From assembly GCF_900105945.1 (NCBI RefSeq), contig NZ_FNSO01000004.1, positions 1,860,001 through 1,924,000 of the forward strand: a stretch of DNA of 64,000 nucleotides, written 5' to 3'. Below, piece by piece: positions 55,988 through 64,000 of the stretch (within the stretch, counting starts at the first letter, position 1; each line of letters opens with the position of its first letter). The translations under genes were made by a program, and so were the position numbers. The notes below the pieces were generated by a model that did no database searches, was not told the DNA's origin, and saw nothing but the letters and a program-made list of their open reading frames with translations. Source of the DNA: Amycolatopsis tolypomycina. GTDB lineage: Bacteria; Actinomycetota; Actinomycetes; Mycobacteriales; Pseudonocardiaceae.

Positions 55988-57802
55988 TCAGCCGAGGGCG
56001 GCGTCGAGGGTCACGGCGGCGTCGATCAGCGCCAGGTGCGTGAACGCCTGCGGGAAGTTGCCCAGCTGCTCGCCGGTCGGGGAGATCTCCTCGGCGTACA
56101 GCCCGACGTGGTTGGCGTAGGTGAGCATCTTCTCGAACGCCGTGCGGGCCTCCTCCAGCCTGCCGGCGCGGGCCAGCGCGTCGACGTAGGTGAAGCTGCA
56201 CAAGGAAAACGTGCCTTCGGAGCCGGCCAGGCCGTCCGGGGACGCCGCCGGGTCGTAGCGGTAGACCAGGCTGTCGGTCACCAGGTCCGCCTGGATCGCG
56301 TCGAGCGTGGAAAGCCACAGCGGGTCCTGGGGCGGCAGGAAACCCGTGCGGGGCATGCGAAGCAGCGACGCGTCCAGTTCCTCGCCGGTGTCGTGCTGGA
56401 CGAAGGCGTTGCGCGTCCGGTGCCAGCCGCGGGCGAGGAGCTGGCCGTGGATGCTGTCGCGCTGCCACGTCCAGTCCTCCACCGGCGCCGGCCGGCCGTG
56501 CGCGGCGGCCAGGCGGAGGCCGCGGTCGAACGCGACCCAGCTCATCAGGCGGCCGTAGGTGAACCGCTTGCGGCCGCCCCGGGTCTCCCAGATGCCTTCC
56601 TCGGGCTGGTCCCAGTGGTCGCCGAGCCAGTCGAGGGTCGCGCGCAGGGCCGTCCAGCCCTGGTGGGGGAGCTCGAACCCGGCGCGGTCGGCGGCGAAGA
56701 CGCTGTCGAGGGCTTCGCCGTAGATGTCGAGCTGCAGCTGCCCGGCCGCGTCGTTGCCGATCCGGACCGGGCTCGAGCCGCGGTGGCCCGACCAGTGCGC
56801 GAGGCTCTCCTCCCGCAGGTCCGTCGTGCCGTCCACCCGGTACAGCACGGCGAGCGGCCCGCTCGGCCCGCCGCTGCCTTCGCGGATGCGGTCGCCGAGC
56901 CAGGTCCCGAACCGGGCCGCCTCCTCCGTGAACCCGAGTGACAGCAACGCCGACACCGAAAACGACGCGTCCCGGACCCACGTGTAGCGGTAGTCCCAGT
57001 TGCGCTCGCCGCCGAGCCGCTCGGGCAGCCCGAGGGTGGGCGCGGCGACCAGGCCGCCGGTCGGCGCGTAGGTCAGCAGCTTGAGCGTGATCGCCGAGCG
57101 CGCCACGATCTCCCGCCAGCGGCCGCGGTAGGTGGCGCGGGCCAGCCAGGCGCGCCACCAGTCCACAGTGGACCGCAAAAGCGCCTCGAACTCGGCGACG
57201 CGCATCTCCCGCGGCGGCTCGGCGGCGTCGGTCTCGAGCACGACCCCGCGGACCTGGCCGGCGGACAGGGTGAGGCTCAGGTGCACGTCACCGCCTTCGG
57301 CGCGCACCTCGGCCAGGTGCTCGTCGCCGGGCTCGCGGACCGCCTGCAGCGTCAGGGAAGTCTCGCGCGCGACGAACACGGCCCCGTTCGCGACGAGCAT
57401 CGCCTGGTGCGGCCGTCGCCCGTAGTCGAACCGGGGCGCGACCACGAGGTCGAACGTCATCCGGCCGCGGACGCAGCGCACGAGCCGGGCGATCCGGTGC
57501 CGGGTCGTGGCCGTGCCCTCGCACGGCGGCATGAAGTCGACCACCTCGCCGAGGCCGTCCGGGCCGGCGAACCGGGTGATCAGCACCGCGGTGTCCGGGT
57601 GGTACATCTGCGAGCTCGCGCACGCGCCGGCCGGGCGGATCCGGAACCGGCCGCCGCGCTCGTCGTCGAGCAGGGCGCCGAAGACCGACGGCGAATCGAA
57701 GCGCGGGGCGCAGAACCAGTCGATCGACCCGTCGGTCGTCACCAGCGCGGCGGTCTGCAGGTCACCGATCAGCCCGTGCTCGGCGATCGTGGTCTCGGTC
57801 AT
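55988..57802 (-). CDS. Glycoside hydrolase family 15 (trehalase-like)
   Basis: 604 aa from ATG 57802 (GGAGG upstream). N-terminal trehalase-like domain (TIAEHGLIGDLQTAALVTTD, DWFCAPRFDSPSVFGALLDD), then GH15 (alpha/alpha)6 barrel: LGGERNWDYRYTWVRDASFS, the general acid region DQPEEGIWETRGG and the base YAEEISPTGEQLGNFPQAFT. Related to mycobacterial/actinobacterial GH15 trehalases. It lacks a signal peptide, so cytosolic hydrolysis of trehalose or alpha-glucans is likely. It stands 93 bp before the permease gene and may be separately transcribed. Confidence 0.92.
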   Translation of the reverse strand: MTETTIAEHGLIGDLQTAALVTTDGSIDWFCAPRFDSPSVFGALLDDERGGRFRIRPAGACASSQMYHPDTAVLITRFAGPDGLGEVVDFMPPCEGTATTRHRIARLVRCVRGRMTFDLVVAPRFDYGRRPHQAMLVANGAVFVARETSLTLQAVREPGDEHLAEVRAEGGDVHLSLTLSAGQVRGVVLETDAAEPPREMRVAEFEALLRSTVDWWRAWLARATYRGRWREIVARSAITLKLLTYAPTGGLVAAPTLGLPERLGGERNWDYRYTWVRDASFSVSALLSLGFTEEAARFGTWLGDRIREGSGGPSGPLAVLYRVDGTTDLREESLAHWSGHRGSSPVRIGNDAAGQLQLDIYGEALDSVFAADRAGFELPHQGWTALRATLDWLGDHWDQPEEGIWETRGGRKRFTYGRLMSWVAFDRGLRLAAAHGRPAPVEDWTWQRDSIHGQLLARGWHRTRNAFVQHDTGEELDASLLRMPRTGFLPPQDPLWLSTLDAIQADLVTDSLVYRYDPAASPDGLAGSEGTFSLCSFTYVDALARAGRLEEARTAFEKMLTYANHVGLYAEEISPTGEQLGNFPQAFTHLALIDAAVTLDAALG

Positions 57803-57941
57803 CGTTCCTCCATGGGGGCACCGGGATCTCCTCGGTGCACCGTCGCCCGGGCCCGGCCGCGCTGCCTCATCCCCGCCGGGTGAGGTGGCCCGGCCGCCGC
57901 GCGGGCCACGGTGGGCGCCACCCGAGCAGGAAGGCGCGCCG

Positions 57942-59285
57942 ATGATCGTGCTGCCACTGGCCCTCGCCCAGTTCGTCGCGAGCTACGCGGCCACCACCAT
58001 GACGGTGGCCGTCAGCGCCATCGCCGCCGACCTCGGCACCACGGTGATCGGCGTGCAGACGGCGATCACGGTGTTCACCCTGACGATGGCGTCGCTCATG
58101 GTGCCCGGCAGCAAGCTGAGCGACCTGCTGGGCCGCAAGCGCTGCTTCCTGGCCGGGCTGGCCGTGTACGGCACCGGCGCGCTGCTGGCCTCGGCCACGC
58201 CCGGCCCGGGGCTGCTGATCGTCGGCTACTCGCTGCTCGAGGGAATCGGCTCGGCGCTGATGATCCCGCCGATCTACATCCTGGTCACCGTGACCAGCCG
58301 CGACCTCACGGGCCGCGCGCGGGCGTTCGGCGTGGTCAGCGGCGCGGGCGCGCTGGGCGCGGCCGCCGGGCCGCTCGTCGGCGGCCTGGTGACGACGTGG
58401 CTCGGCTGGCGCGCGTCCTTCCTCCTGCAGGTGGTCCTGGTCGGCGTGATCGTCCTGCTGGCGCTGCGGATCGTCGAACCGCCGTCCCCGCCACGCGAAC
58501 GGCGGTTCGACGTCACCGGCGCGGTGCTGTCGGCGGCCGGGCTGTTCTGCGTCGTCTTCGGTGTCCTGCAGGCGGGCACCCAAGGCTGGCCGGCGTCACC
58601 GGTGTGGCTGTTCGCCGGGCTCGGCGCCGCGTTCCTGATCGTGTTCTTCGCGCACGTCCGGGCCAGGGAGCGGAGCGGCCGGGAGCCGCTCGTGCCGTCC
58701 GGGCTCTTCCGCGACCGCGGTACCGGGCTCGGCCTGCTGACCCAGCACGTGCAGTGGCTCGTCCTGCAGGGGTCGTTCTTCGTGGTGGCGGTGTTCCTGC
58801 AGCAGGTCCGCGGTTACGACGCCGTCGAAACCGGGCTGATGCTGACCCCGGCGACGATCGGCATCCTGGGCGCCTCGGCGGCCGCCGGGCGGCTGGCGCG
58901 CCGGCATTCGCAGCGTGGGCTGGTCCGGGCCGGCTTCCTCCTCACCGTCGCCGGCCTGGTCCTCGTGCTGCTGCTGGTCCGTGCCGATTCCGGCGTGGCG
59001 AGTGCGGTGCCCGGCCTGTTCCTGCTCGGCGCCGGTGTCGGGATCATGCTGACGGCCTCGGTGAACCTGGTGCAGTCCCGCTTCCCGGATGCCGCGCAGG
59101 GCGACATCTCGGGCGTGTCCCGCAGTGTGTCGAACCTCGGCTCGTCGGTGGGGACGGCGCTGGCCGGGTCCGTCCTGGCCGGCACGCCGCACCTCGGCGG
59201 GCGCTCCTTCGCGCTGGCTCTCACGACACTGGCCGTCGCCGCGCTGGCCGGGCTGGTCGCGGCCCTGCTGCTGCCGTCCGAGTGA
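57942..59285 (+). CDS. MFS transporter (DHA2-like drug exporter)
   Basis: 447 aa from ATG 57942 (AGGAAGG upstream). About 14 hydrophobic segments beginning VLPLALAQFVASYAATTMTV. Signature motif A (GSKLSDLLGRKRCFLAG) and motif C-like SGAGALGAAAGPLVGGLVTT place it in the major facilitator superfamily, DHA2-type proton-coupled exporters. A long antisense frame of the K+ channel gene crosses its 3' half. No drug-target gene or regulator is adjacent except the LAL gene further along. Confidence 0.9.
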   Translation: MIVLPLALAQFVASYAATTMTVAVSAIAADLGTTVIGVQTAITVFTLTMASLMVPGSKLSDLLGRKRCFLAGLAVYGTGALLASATPGPGLLIVGYSLLEGIGSALMIPPIYILVTVTSRDLTGRARAFGVVSGAGALGAAAGPLVGGLVTTWLGWRASFLLQVVLVGVIVLLALRIVEPPSPPRERRFDVTGAVLSAAGLFCVVFGVLQAGTQGWPASPVWLFAGLGAAFLIVFFAHVRARERSGREPLVPSGLFRDRGTGLGLLTQHVQWLVLQGSFFVVAVFLQQVRGYDAVETGLMLTPATIGILGASAAAGRLARRHSQRGLVRAGFLLTVAGLVLVLLLVRADSGVASAVPGLFLLGAGVGIMLTASVNLVQSRFPDAAQGDISGVSRSVSNLGSSVGTALAGSVLAGTPHLGGRSFALALTTLAVAALAGLVAALLLPSE

Positions 59286-59774
59286 GGTGTCCTTTGTGGA
59301 CCGAACCGCCTGGACGATCACCCGCAGGACCACGCCGAGGACGACCAGGTCGGCGATCATCTGCAGGGTGACGAGCACCCGGGCGCCGGTGGCGATCGGG
59401 GTGATGTCGCCGAAGCCCACGGTGGTGAAGACGGTGACCGTGAAGTACAGGGCGTCGGTCCGGCTGAGCGTCGTGCCGAACGCGCCCGCGCCGTCCTGGG
59501 CGAGCACGTAGTAGCCGTCGGCGAACAACAGCAGGAACAGCGGGAGGATGAGGGCCAGCGCCTGGACGCCCTGCCAGGCCGGGAAGGGCGAGCGCAGGAT
59601 CATCCGGACCTCGCCGACGACCAGCAGCACCACGACGGCGAGCCCGGCGGCGAAGAGGACGACCGTCCACGGTCGCAGGGGTTGGTCGACCGGGAGCAGG
59701 TAGTAGAGGCAGACCAGCGCGGTGACCGTGAGCAGCGGCCGGAGCACCGCGAGGTGGACGAAGCGCCGGGTCAC
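58596..59774 (-). CDS. Two-TM pore potassium channel, stop codon lost into antisense of MFS
   Basis: Conserved part is 59284-59774 (from GTG 59774): hydrophobic segments VLRPLLTVTALVCLYYLLPV, PWTVVLFAAGLAVVVLLVVG, a pore with TVTVFTTVGFGDITP (K+ filter) and ADLVVLGVVLRVIVQA. It ends near VRSTKDTS, where a stop would be expected, but the frame stays open until 58596, adding ~230 low-complexity residues antisense to the MFS gene. It overlaps the SHOCT gene's stop (GTGA). Confidence 0.75.
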   Translation of the reverse strand: MTRRFVHLAVLRPLLTVTALVCLYYLLPVDQPLRPWTVVLFAAGLAVVVLLVVGEVRMILRSPFPAWQGVQALALILPLFLLLFADGYYVLAQDGAGAFGTTLSRTDALYFTVTVFTTVGFGDITPIATGARVLVTLQMIADLVVLGVVLRVIVQAVRSTKDTSLGRQQQGRDQPGQRGDGQCRESQREGAPAEVRRAGQDGPGQRRPHRRAEVRHTAGHARDVALRGIREAGLHQVHRGRQHDPDTGAEQEQAGHRTRHAGIGTDQQQHEDQAGDGEEEAGPDQPTLRMPARQPPGGRRGAQDADRRRGQHQPGFDGVVTADLLQEHRHHEERPLQDEPLHVLGQQAEPGTAVAEEPGRHERLPAAPLPGPDVREEHDQERGAEPGEQPHR

Positions 59775-60133
59775 CGTGCGAGAGCTTTCCGCTTGAGCGC
59801 CTGGTATTCCGCGTCGTCGATGACGCCCTCCTCCAGCAGCCGCCGCGCTTCGGCGATCTGCGCGGCGCCGGTGGTGCCGGACGCGGCTTCCCGCGCCCGG
59901 TGCCGCTCGACGAGGTGCCGGCCCTGGGTGACCAGGTAGAGCAGGATGCCGAGGAACGGCAGGAGGATGAGCAGCACCGTCCAGCCCGCCTTGCCCCAGC
60001 CGGAGACGTCGGTGCGGCGGAACAGGTCGCCGAAGGCCACGAACAGCAGCCAGAACCAGGCGATCCACAGGAAGAACACCAGCATGGTCCACATGAGGTT
60101 CAGGAAGGGGTACTCCGCGCTCGCCAGTGCCAT
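59771..60133 (-). CDS. PLDc_N/SHOCT-domain small membrane protein
   Basis: 120 aa from ATG 60133 (GAGGAGATG upstream). Two membrane segments (WTMLVFFLWIAWFWLLFVAF; WTVLLILLPFLGILLYLVTQ) and a C-terminal SHOCT helix pair (AEARRLLEEGVIDDAEYQAL). Typical actinobacterial superinfection/stress-type membrane protein of unknown role. Its stop overlaps the GTG of the ion channel, which suggests a joint membrane function. Confidence 0.9.
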   Translation of the reverse strand: MALASAEYPFLNLMWTMLVFFLWIAWFWLLFVAFGDLFRRTDVSGWGKAGWTVLLILLPFLGILLYLVTQGRHLVERHRAREAASGTTGAAQIAEARRLLEEGVIDDAEYQALKRKALAR

Positions 60134-60291
60134 GACATCTCCTCGTCCGGGATCGGGGGCCGGGCACGTTCGCACGTGCCCGGCCCACTCGACCGGATCC
60201 CGGAGGCGCCCGCCTCACCCGCGCCGGGTGGGGCGAGCGCGGTCGGCCGGCAAGGCGCCCCGGACTCACGGCCGGCGGCCGCCTCCGCCGC
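60134..60291. other. Intergenic region between SHOCT gene and minisatellite
   Basis: Part of a 446-bp gene-free stretch between the SHOCT gene and the LAL regulator's 3' end (60580). The remainder is occupied by the 30-bp repeat. No promoter was identified with confidence; the SHOCT gene's own promoter must lie here. Confidence 0.55.
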
Positions 60292-60560
60292 GAGCGGCTC
60301 GGCTGACCGCGCGCCATCCGGGAGCGGCTCGGCTGACCGCGTGCCATCCGGGAGCGGCTCGGCTGACCGCGTGCCATCCGGGAGCGGCTCGGCTGACCGC
60401 GTGCCATCCGGGAGCGGCTCGGCCGACCGCGCGCCATCCGGGAGCGGCTCGGCCGACCGCGCGCCATCCGCGAGGGCCTCGGCCGACCACGCGACACCCG
60501 CGAGCGTCTTGGCCGACTGCGCCACACCCGCGCGCCTCGGCCAACCACGCGCGACCCGCA
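60292..60560. repeat. 30-bp minisatellite, about nine units
   Basis: A 30-bp unit of the type GAGCGGCTCGGCTGACCGCG plus TGCCATCCGG repeats in perfect phase: six nearly identical copies (60292-60471) and about three decaying ones up to 60560. All six reading frames stay open across it (encoding e.g. GSGSADRVPS on the plus strand). It lies immediately 3' of the LAL regulator gene. Confidence 0.9.
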
Positions 60561-60579
60561 ACCGGCCGCGAACCGCCGC

Positions 60580-63240
60580 TCAGACCGTGAAGTCGGCGAC
60601 CTCGGCGTCGAGCAGCCCGCGTTCCTGCGCGGTCGCCACGGCCTCGCGCCTGCTGCGGACGTCGAGCTTCGCGTAGATGCCGCGGACGTGGGTCTTGACC
60701 GTGTTCGGCGAGACCGTCAGGTCCTGGGCTATCTCGTCGATCGACCGTTGCGTGGGCAGCAGGCGCAGGACGCTGCGCTCGCGTTCGGTCAGCGGTGCCG
60801 GCATCGGCGGGGTGCGCAGCCGTTGCCGCACCGCCAGGATCTCGCCCGCGAACCGCTCGCCCGCGCCCAGGCCGCCCAGCCTGCTGGTCAGGAAGCCGAT
60901 CAGCTCGGGCGGGGCGAACACGAACGGGAACCGGACGCCGGTCGGTTCCGCGGCGCGCAACGCCTCGTCCAGCAGCCGGGCCGCGCGCTCGGCCGCGCCG
61001 GCCGCCAGTGCGGCCTGCACCCCGAGCAGGGACACCTCGATCGCCGCCCACGCCGGCTCCATCGGTGTCTCGTCGTCCGAGAGTGACCGCAGCACCGAGG
61101 TCGCCGCGTGGTGGCGGCCGAGCCGCAGCTGGGTGCGGGCGCGCATCAGCAGCAGCTCACCCGAGCCGGCGAGGATCGGCAGGGCCCAGCGGACCGTCTC
61201 CCGCGCCTGGCCCGCCGCGCCCAGCCGCAGGGCGGCGCGCTGCTCCAGCACCGCGCACAAGGCCGCGTGACCGGCCGGGCAGGCGCGTCCGGTGCCGAGG
61301 CGGGTGCGGGCGCGGCGCATCCGCCGCAGTCCCGCGTGCCAGCTGCCGAGCTCGAACTCCGCGGCGCCCCGCAGTGTTTCGGCGAACAGCCGCAGCTCCC
61401 TGGCCGCCCGGGCCGGCGCGTCCCCGAGCAGCTGCCCGACCCGCTTCGCGTGCTTGAGGCAGTCGGCCGGCTCGCCGCGGAGCAGGGCCCCGTACGCCAG
61501 CAACGCCCCGGCCTGGGCGCCCTGGAGCGACCGCGGCGGGTCCTGGTGCGGCAGCCGGGCGCCGGCCCGGCGGGCCAGCGTCTCCATCGCCCGGTAGTCG
61601 CCGTCGTGGCAGGCCAGCTCGGCCAGCAGGGTCAGGCACTGGGCGACCGTGAAGTCCTGGTGGACCCGTTCGGCCGTGCCGAGGACCTGCAGCAGGGCTT
61701 CCCGGGCGGCCTCGCGCTCGTCGCGGGCGACGAGGACGCCGGCCCGGTGCAGGGTCGCGAGGCTGCCCAGCCCGGCGTCGGCGGCCAGCTCTTCGTCGAC
61801 CTGCCCGGCCTGCCGGGCCGCCGGGGGGTGGTCGAGCCGGTCGAGCCAGGAGTACGTCAGCTGCCGCAGCACGGTCAGCTCCGCCGTCGGCCGCTCCGGC
61901 CACGCCGCCTCCGCACGGGCCAGCTGCAGGGCGGCCGCCGACGTCTCGGCGGCCTCCAGGCACAGCCCGGCCGAAACCAGCGCGGCCGGCGGGTCGACGG
62001 CGATCCGGCGGTCCGCCAGCAGGGACAGCGCCAGCCGCAGGACGTGGTGCTCACCCGCGAGGAACAGCGTCACGGCGTGCTCGCGCAGCAGCTCGCGGAC
62101 CCGTTCGGGCCGGCCCGAACGGACGCTGTGCAGCAGCGCCGGCCCGGGCCGGTCGTGCTCGGCGAACCAGCGGGCCGCCTTCGCGTGCAGGGTCCGCGTC
62201 CGGTCCGGTGCCCGCCGCTGCAGCTCCGCGCGCAGGTAGGTGCGCAGCACCGGCAGCACCGCGTGCCGCGGCGGGGTGCCGCCGGAGTCGACAACCTGGG
62301 TGGCCGGCTCGCCGAGTTCGCGCAGCATGGCCTCGGCGTCCACCCGGCCGGACAGCTCCGGCGCCAGCCCGGCCGGGACCTCGTCGCAGATGCTGATCGT
62401 CCGCAGCAGTTCCCGCTGCGCCGGGGTGAGGGCGGCGAGCACCTCGTCGGTCAGGTAGCCGAGCACGGAGCTGTCACGGCCGGCGCAGAAGTCCCGCAGG
62501 CTGCCGTGCCGGGCCGCGGACGCCGCGGCGAGCCGCAGCCCGGCCGGCCAGCCCCCGGTCCGGGCGACCAGGTGGGCGACCTGGTCCCGCGGGATCGCCG
62601 AGCCCGCCGTGGCCAGCAGGGCGTCCGCCTCTTCGGCGGTGAACCGCAGCCGGGCGGCGCCGACTTCGACGAGCCGGTCCGCGAGCCGGGCCCGGCCCAG
62701 CGGCAGCGGGGGTTCCCGCCGGCTGGCGACCGCCAGGCACAGGCTCGCCGGCTGGTGGCGGACCAGCGCCCGCAACCCCTGCCACGGACCGGCGGAGGTG
62801 ATTTCCTGCGCGTTGTCGAGGACGAGCACCACGGGTTCGGGCAGCGTGTCGAGCGCGTCGGCGACCTGGGCGAGGAAGGCGAGGTCGGTGCTCGGCGCGT
62901 CGGGGACCGCCAGCCGCCGCAGCGGGTTGCCGTCCGGGATCCGGCGGCAACGGCCGAGTGCTTCGAGGACCGCGCTCCAGAAGAGCCGGTCGTCGTTGTC
63001 GTCGGTGTCGGCCGACAGCCAGGCGACCGCGCCGCCGTCGCGGTGCCGCGCCCACTCGGCCAGGAGCAGCGTCTTGCCGAACCCGGCCGGGGCCCCGACG
63101 AAGACCAGGGCCGCTTCGCCCGCCGCGTCGAGGACGGCACGCAGCCGCGGCCGCGAGACGAAGTCCGCCGGCGGGCCGGGCACGGTGATCTTGGCCCTCG
63201 GTACCCGTCTTCGGGCCGGGACGTCGTGGCATTGCCGCAT
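60580..63240 (-). CDS. LAL-type (MalT-like) LuxR family transcriptional regulator
   Basis: 886 aa from ATG 63240 (GAAGGAGAAC upstream). P-loop GAPAGFGKT at 49-57 and Walker B LVLDNAQE in an N-terminal MalT-type STAND ATPase (AVAWLSADTDDNDDRLFWSA, TGGWPAGLRLAAAS), then a long helical TPR-like middle and a C-terminal LuxR HTH at about 820-886 (PLTERERSVLRLLPTQRSID, TVSPNTVKTHVRGIYAKLDV). LAL proteins are ATP-dependent activators. The target is unknown; candidates are the nearby MFS and channel genes. Confidence 0.93.
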   Translation of the reverse strand: MRQCHDVPARRRVPRAKITVPGPPADFVSRPRLRAVLDAAGEAALVFVGAPAGFGKTLLLAEWARHRDGGAVAWLSADTDDNDDRLFWSAVLEALGRCRRIPDGNPLRRLAVPDAPSTDLAFLAQVADALDTLPEPVVLVLDNAQEITSAGPWQGLRALVRHQPASLCLAVASRREPPLPLGRARLADRLVEVGAARLRFTAEEADALLATAGSAIPRDQVAHLVARTGGWPAGLRLAAASAARHGSLRDFCAGRDSSVLGYLTDEVLAALTPAQRELLRTISICDEVPAGLAPELSGRVDAEAMLRELGEPATQVVDSGGTPPRHAVLPVLRTYLRAELQRRAPDRTRTLHAKAARWFAEHDRPGPALLHSVRSGRPERVRELLREHAVTLFLAGEHHVLRLALSLLADRRIAVDPPAALVSAGLCLEAAETSAAALQLARAEAAWPERPTAELTVLRQLTYSWLDRLDHPPAARQAGQVDEELAADAGLGSLATLHRAGVLVARDEREAAREALLQVLGTAERVHQDFTVAQCLTLLAELACHDGDYRAMETLARRAGARLPHQDPPRSLQGAQAGALLAYGALLRGEPADCLKHAKRVGQLLGDAPARAARELRLFAETLRGAAEFELGSWHAGLRRMRRARTRLGTGRACPAGHAALCAVLEQRAALRLGAAGQARETVRWALPILAGSGELLLMRARTQLRLGRHHAATSVLRSLSDDETPMEPAWAAIEVSLLGVQAALAAGAAERAARLLDEALRAAEPTGVRFPFVFAPPELIGFLTSRLGGLGAGERFAGEILAVRQRLRTPPMPAPLTERERSVLRLLPTQRSIDEIAQDLTVSPNTVKTHVRGIYAKLDVRSRREAVATAQERGLLDAEVADFTV

Positions 63241-63359
63241 GTCCGTTCTCCTTCGTGATCGGTGCACAAGACAATCCCGGCGGATCCTGCCACGCAATTG
63301 CCCCGGCTCACCCGCTGCGGGCGAAGAGAACAACAGGGGCCGGCACAATCGTGGGCCGG

Positions 63360-63692
63360 GTGAAAAATCGTGGAGATTCTGCGGGGAAAGAACGATTCGC
63401 CGTTTCCCGGTTCAGCTGGCTCGGACCGGCCGAGGTCGTGGTCTTCGACGTGGTCCGGACCGGCCGGGTCGGGGCCGGTTCGGTGCTGCTCGGGCTGGCC
63501 GTCGCGCTGTCGGCGCTGAGCCCGGTGCCCGAGCTGCGGACCGGCGTCCGCGCCGGTGCGGACCTGGTCGCCCGGCTGGTCTTCCTGCCGGCCCGCGGCT
63601 GGTCGGCGGTCGTGCTGCTGCTCGACGCGGCGCTCGTCGCCCGCGCGTGGTTCTCCGCGGGCCGTCCCCGGCGGCGCCGGGACGCCCGGTGA
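63360..63692 (+). CDS. Small membrane protein, function unknown
   Basis: 110 aa from GTG 63360 (GTG 63351 is also in frame; ribosome site unclear). Contains a hydrophobic segment GAGSVLLGLAVALSALSPV and a second, WSAVVLLLDAALVARAWF, and a basic end (RPRRRRDAR). No family recognised. Divergent from the LAL regulator; its stop overlaps the GTG of the following gene. Confidence 0.5.
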   Translation: MKNRGDSAGKERFAVSRFSWLGPAEVVVFDVVRTGRVGAGSVLLGLAVALSALSPVPELRTGVRAGADLVARLVFLPARGWSAVVLLLDAALVARAWFSAGRPRRRRDAR

Positions 63693-63928
63693 GCCGGGCG
63701 GGCGTGGCCGCGGCGAATTACGTCTTCCGCGGCGGTGGCGCCATTCCGGAACGGGCCGCCGAAGGTGTCGAGGATTTCCGTGGTGTGCTCGTCGTGCCGG
63801 TGCCGCCGGATACGATAGTTTTCGGAACCGTTGCCCATCCCGGAAGCCTTCCGCGGATCCTGCGGCGCCTGGAAGCGCTCGGGATGCACGTGCAATCCGT
63901 GCACCGGGTCCGGGAACTGCCGTCATGA
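63689..63928 (+). CDS. Small hypothetical protein, coupled to preceding gene
   Basis: 79 aa from GTG 63689, overlapping the previous stop (GTGA). Soluble: EGVEDFRGVLVVPVPPDTIV, HPGSLPRILRRLEALGMHVQ, ending SVHRVRELPS. Not recognised. Its 3' end overlaps the end of the convergent DUF2252-like gene by six bases. Confidence 0.5.
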   Translation: MSRAGVAAANYVFRGGGAIPERAAEGVEDFRGVLVVPVPPDTIVFGTVAHPGSLPRILRRLEALGMHVQSVHRVRELPS

Positions 63929-64000
63929 CGCGGCGGCCGCCGTGACGTGCCCGGCCCGGATCGCCTGCCGCAGGGCCGCGTGGTCGCGTTCGTTCTGGTT
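63923..64000 (-). CDS. DUF2252-like protein, C-terminal end only
   Basis: The last 25 codons (NQNERDHAALRQAIRAGHVT and AAAAS) before TGA at 63923-63925 enter from the right edge. The QNERDHAAL motif is the typical C-terminus of DUF2252 proteins. Only the 3' end is visible, so this call is tentative. Confidence 0.5.
   Translation of the reverse strand, partial: NQNERDHAALRQAIRAGHVTAAAAS

Noticed and set aside
60292..60560. CRISPR-like array
   Set aside because: Repeats are contiguous with no spacers and decay gradually, so this is a minisatellite.

Overview
The window is very GC-rich (about 70 percent or more by eye), with dense genes, frequent GTG starts, ATGA/GTGA stop-start overlaps and many antisense open frames. 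These features, together with the gene families present (SARP/AfsR and LAL regulators, F420-type LLM oxidoreductase, SAV_2336-like proteins, several TetR-controlled acyl-CoA genes, RICIN-tailed secreted enzymes, an IS110 element), point to a chromosome of a filamentous actinomycete, most likely Pseudonocardiaceae and plausibly Amycolatopsis. No tRNA, rRNA, CRISPR array or polyketide/NRPS cluster was seen.

Layout. 1-3,857: membrane/stress genes (holin-X fragment, coiled-coil membrane protein, SRPBCC protein, STAS protein) and a nucleotidyltransferase-BON fusion coupled to a metallophosphoesterase. 3,922-7,158: a large SARP-NTPase-TPR regulator. 7,434-12,788: a small secreted protein, SGNH hydrolase, membrane-anchored hydrolase, quinone reductase, two coupled SDRs and a DHFR-like protein. 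12,956-16,912: a Tat-exported GH2 glycosidase and a secreted duplicated-domain protein. 17,271-20,538: acyl-CoA ligase, phosphotriesterase-like enzyme and TetR. 20,554-25,946: three secreted enzymes ending in RICIN lectin modules. 26,137-28,660: an epoxide-hydrolase-like protein lacking its catalytic His, and a solitary AAA ATPase. 28,789-34,625: three acyl-CoA dehydrogenases, an APH-type kinase, MaoC hydratase and SDR. 34,861-41,549: a cassette of an HTH-EAD2-VMAP protein, a MoxR ATPase and a vWA-STAND-TPR protein, with a divergent small membrane protein; it resembles the MoxR/vWA/VMAP conflict systems. 41,615-50,000: deacetylase-like protein, decayed SARP gene, divergent NAD ligase, decayed DUF664 gene, LLM oxidoreductase, peroxiredoxin, an N-truncated IS110 copy and an ECF sigma factor. 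50,406-52,804: roadblock-type operon, Cys-rich small protein and CopC. 52,807-57,802: M20 peptidase, small membrane protein, amino acid permease and GH15 enzyme. 57,942-64,000: MFS exporter, K+ channel and SHOCT protein, a 30-bp minisatellite, a LAL regulator, two small unknown genes and a DUF2252-like 3' end.

Working together. The acyl-CoA genes at 10.7, 17.3 and 33.3 kb share a palindrome of the form ACCGACyrGTCGGT at their promoters, and a TetR gene lies in one of these operons; this suggests one local regulon for fatty or branched acyl-CoA breakdown. The APH kinase beside an ACAD11-like dehydrogenase resembles a split ACAD10/11 and may handle 4-hydroxyacyl-CoAs. The RICIN trio and GH2 enzyme suggest polysaccharide use outside the cell. 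Long perfect hairpins close many transcription units.
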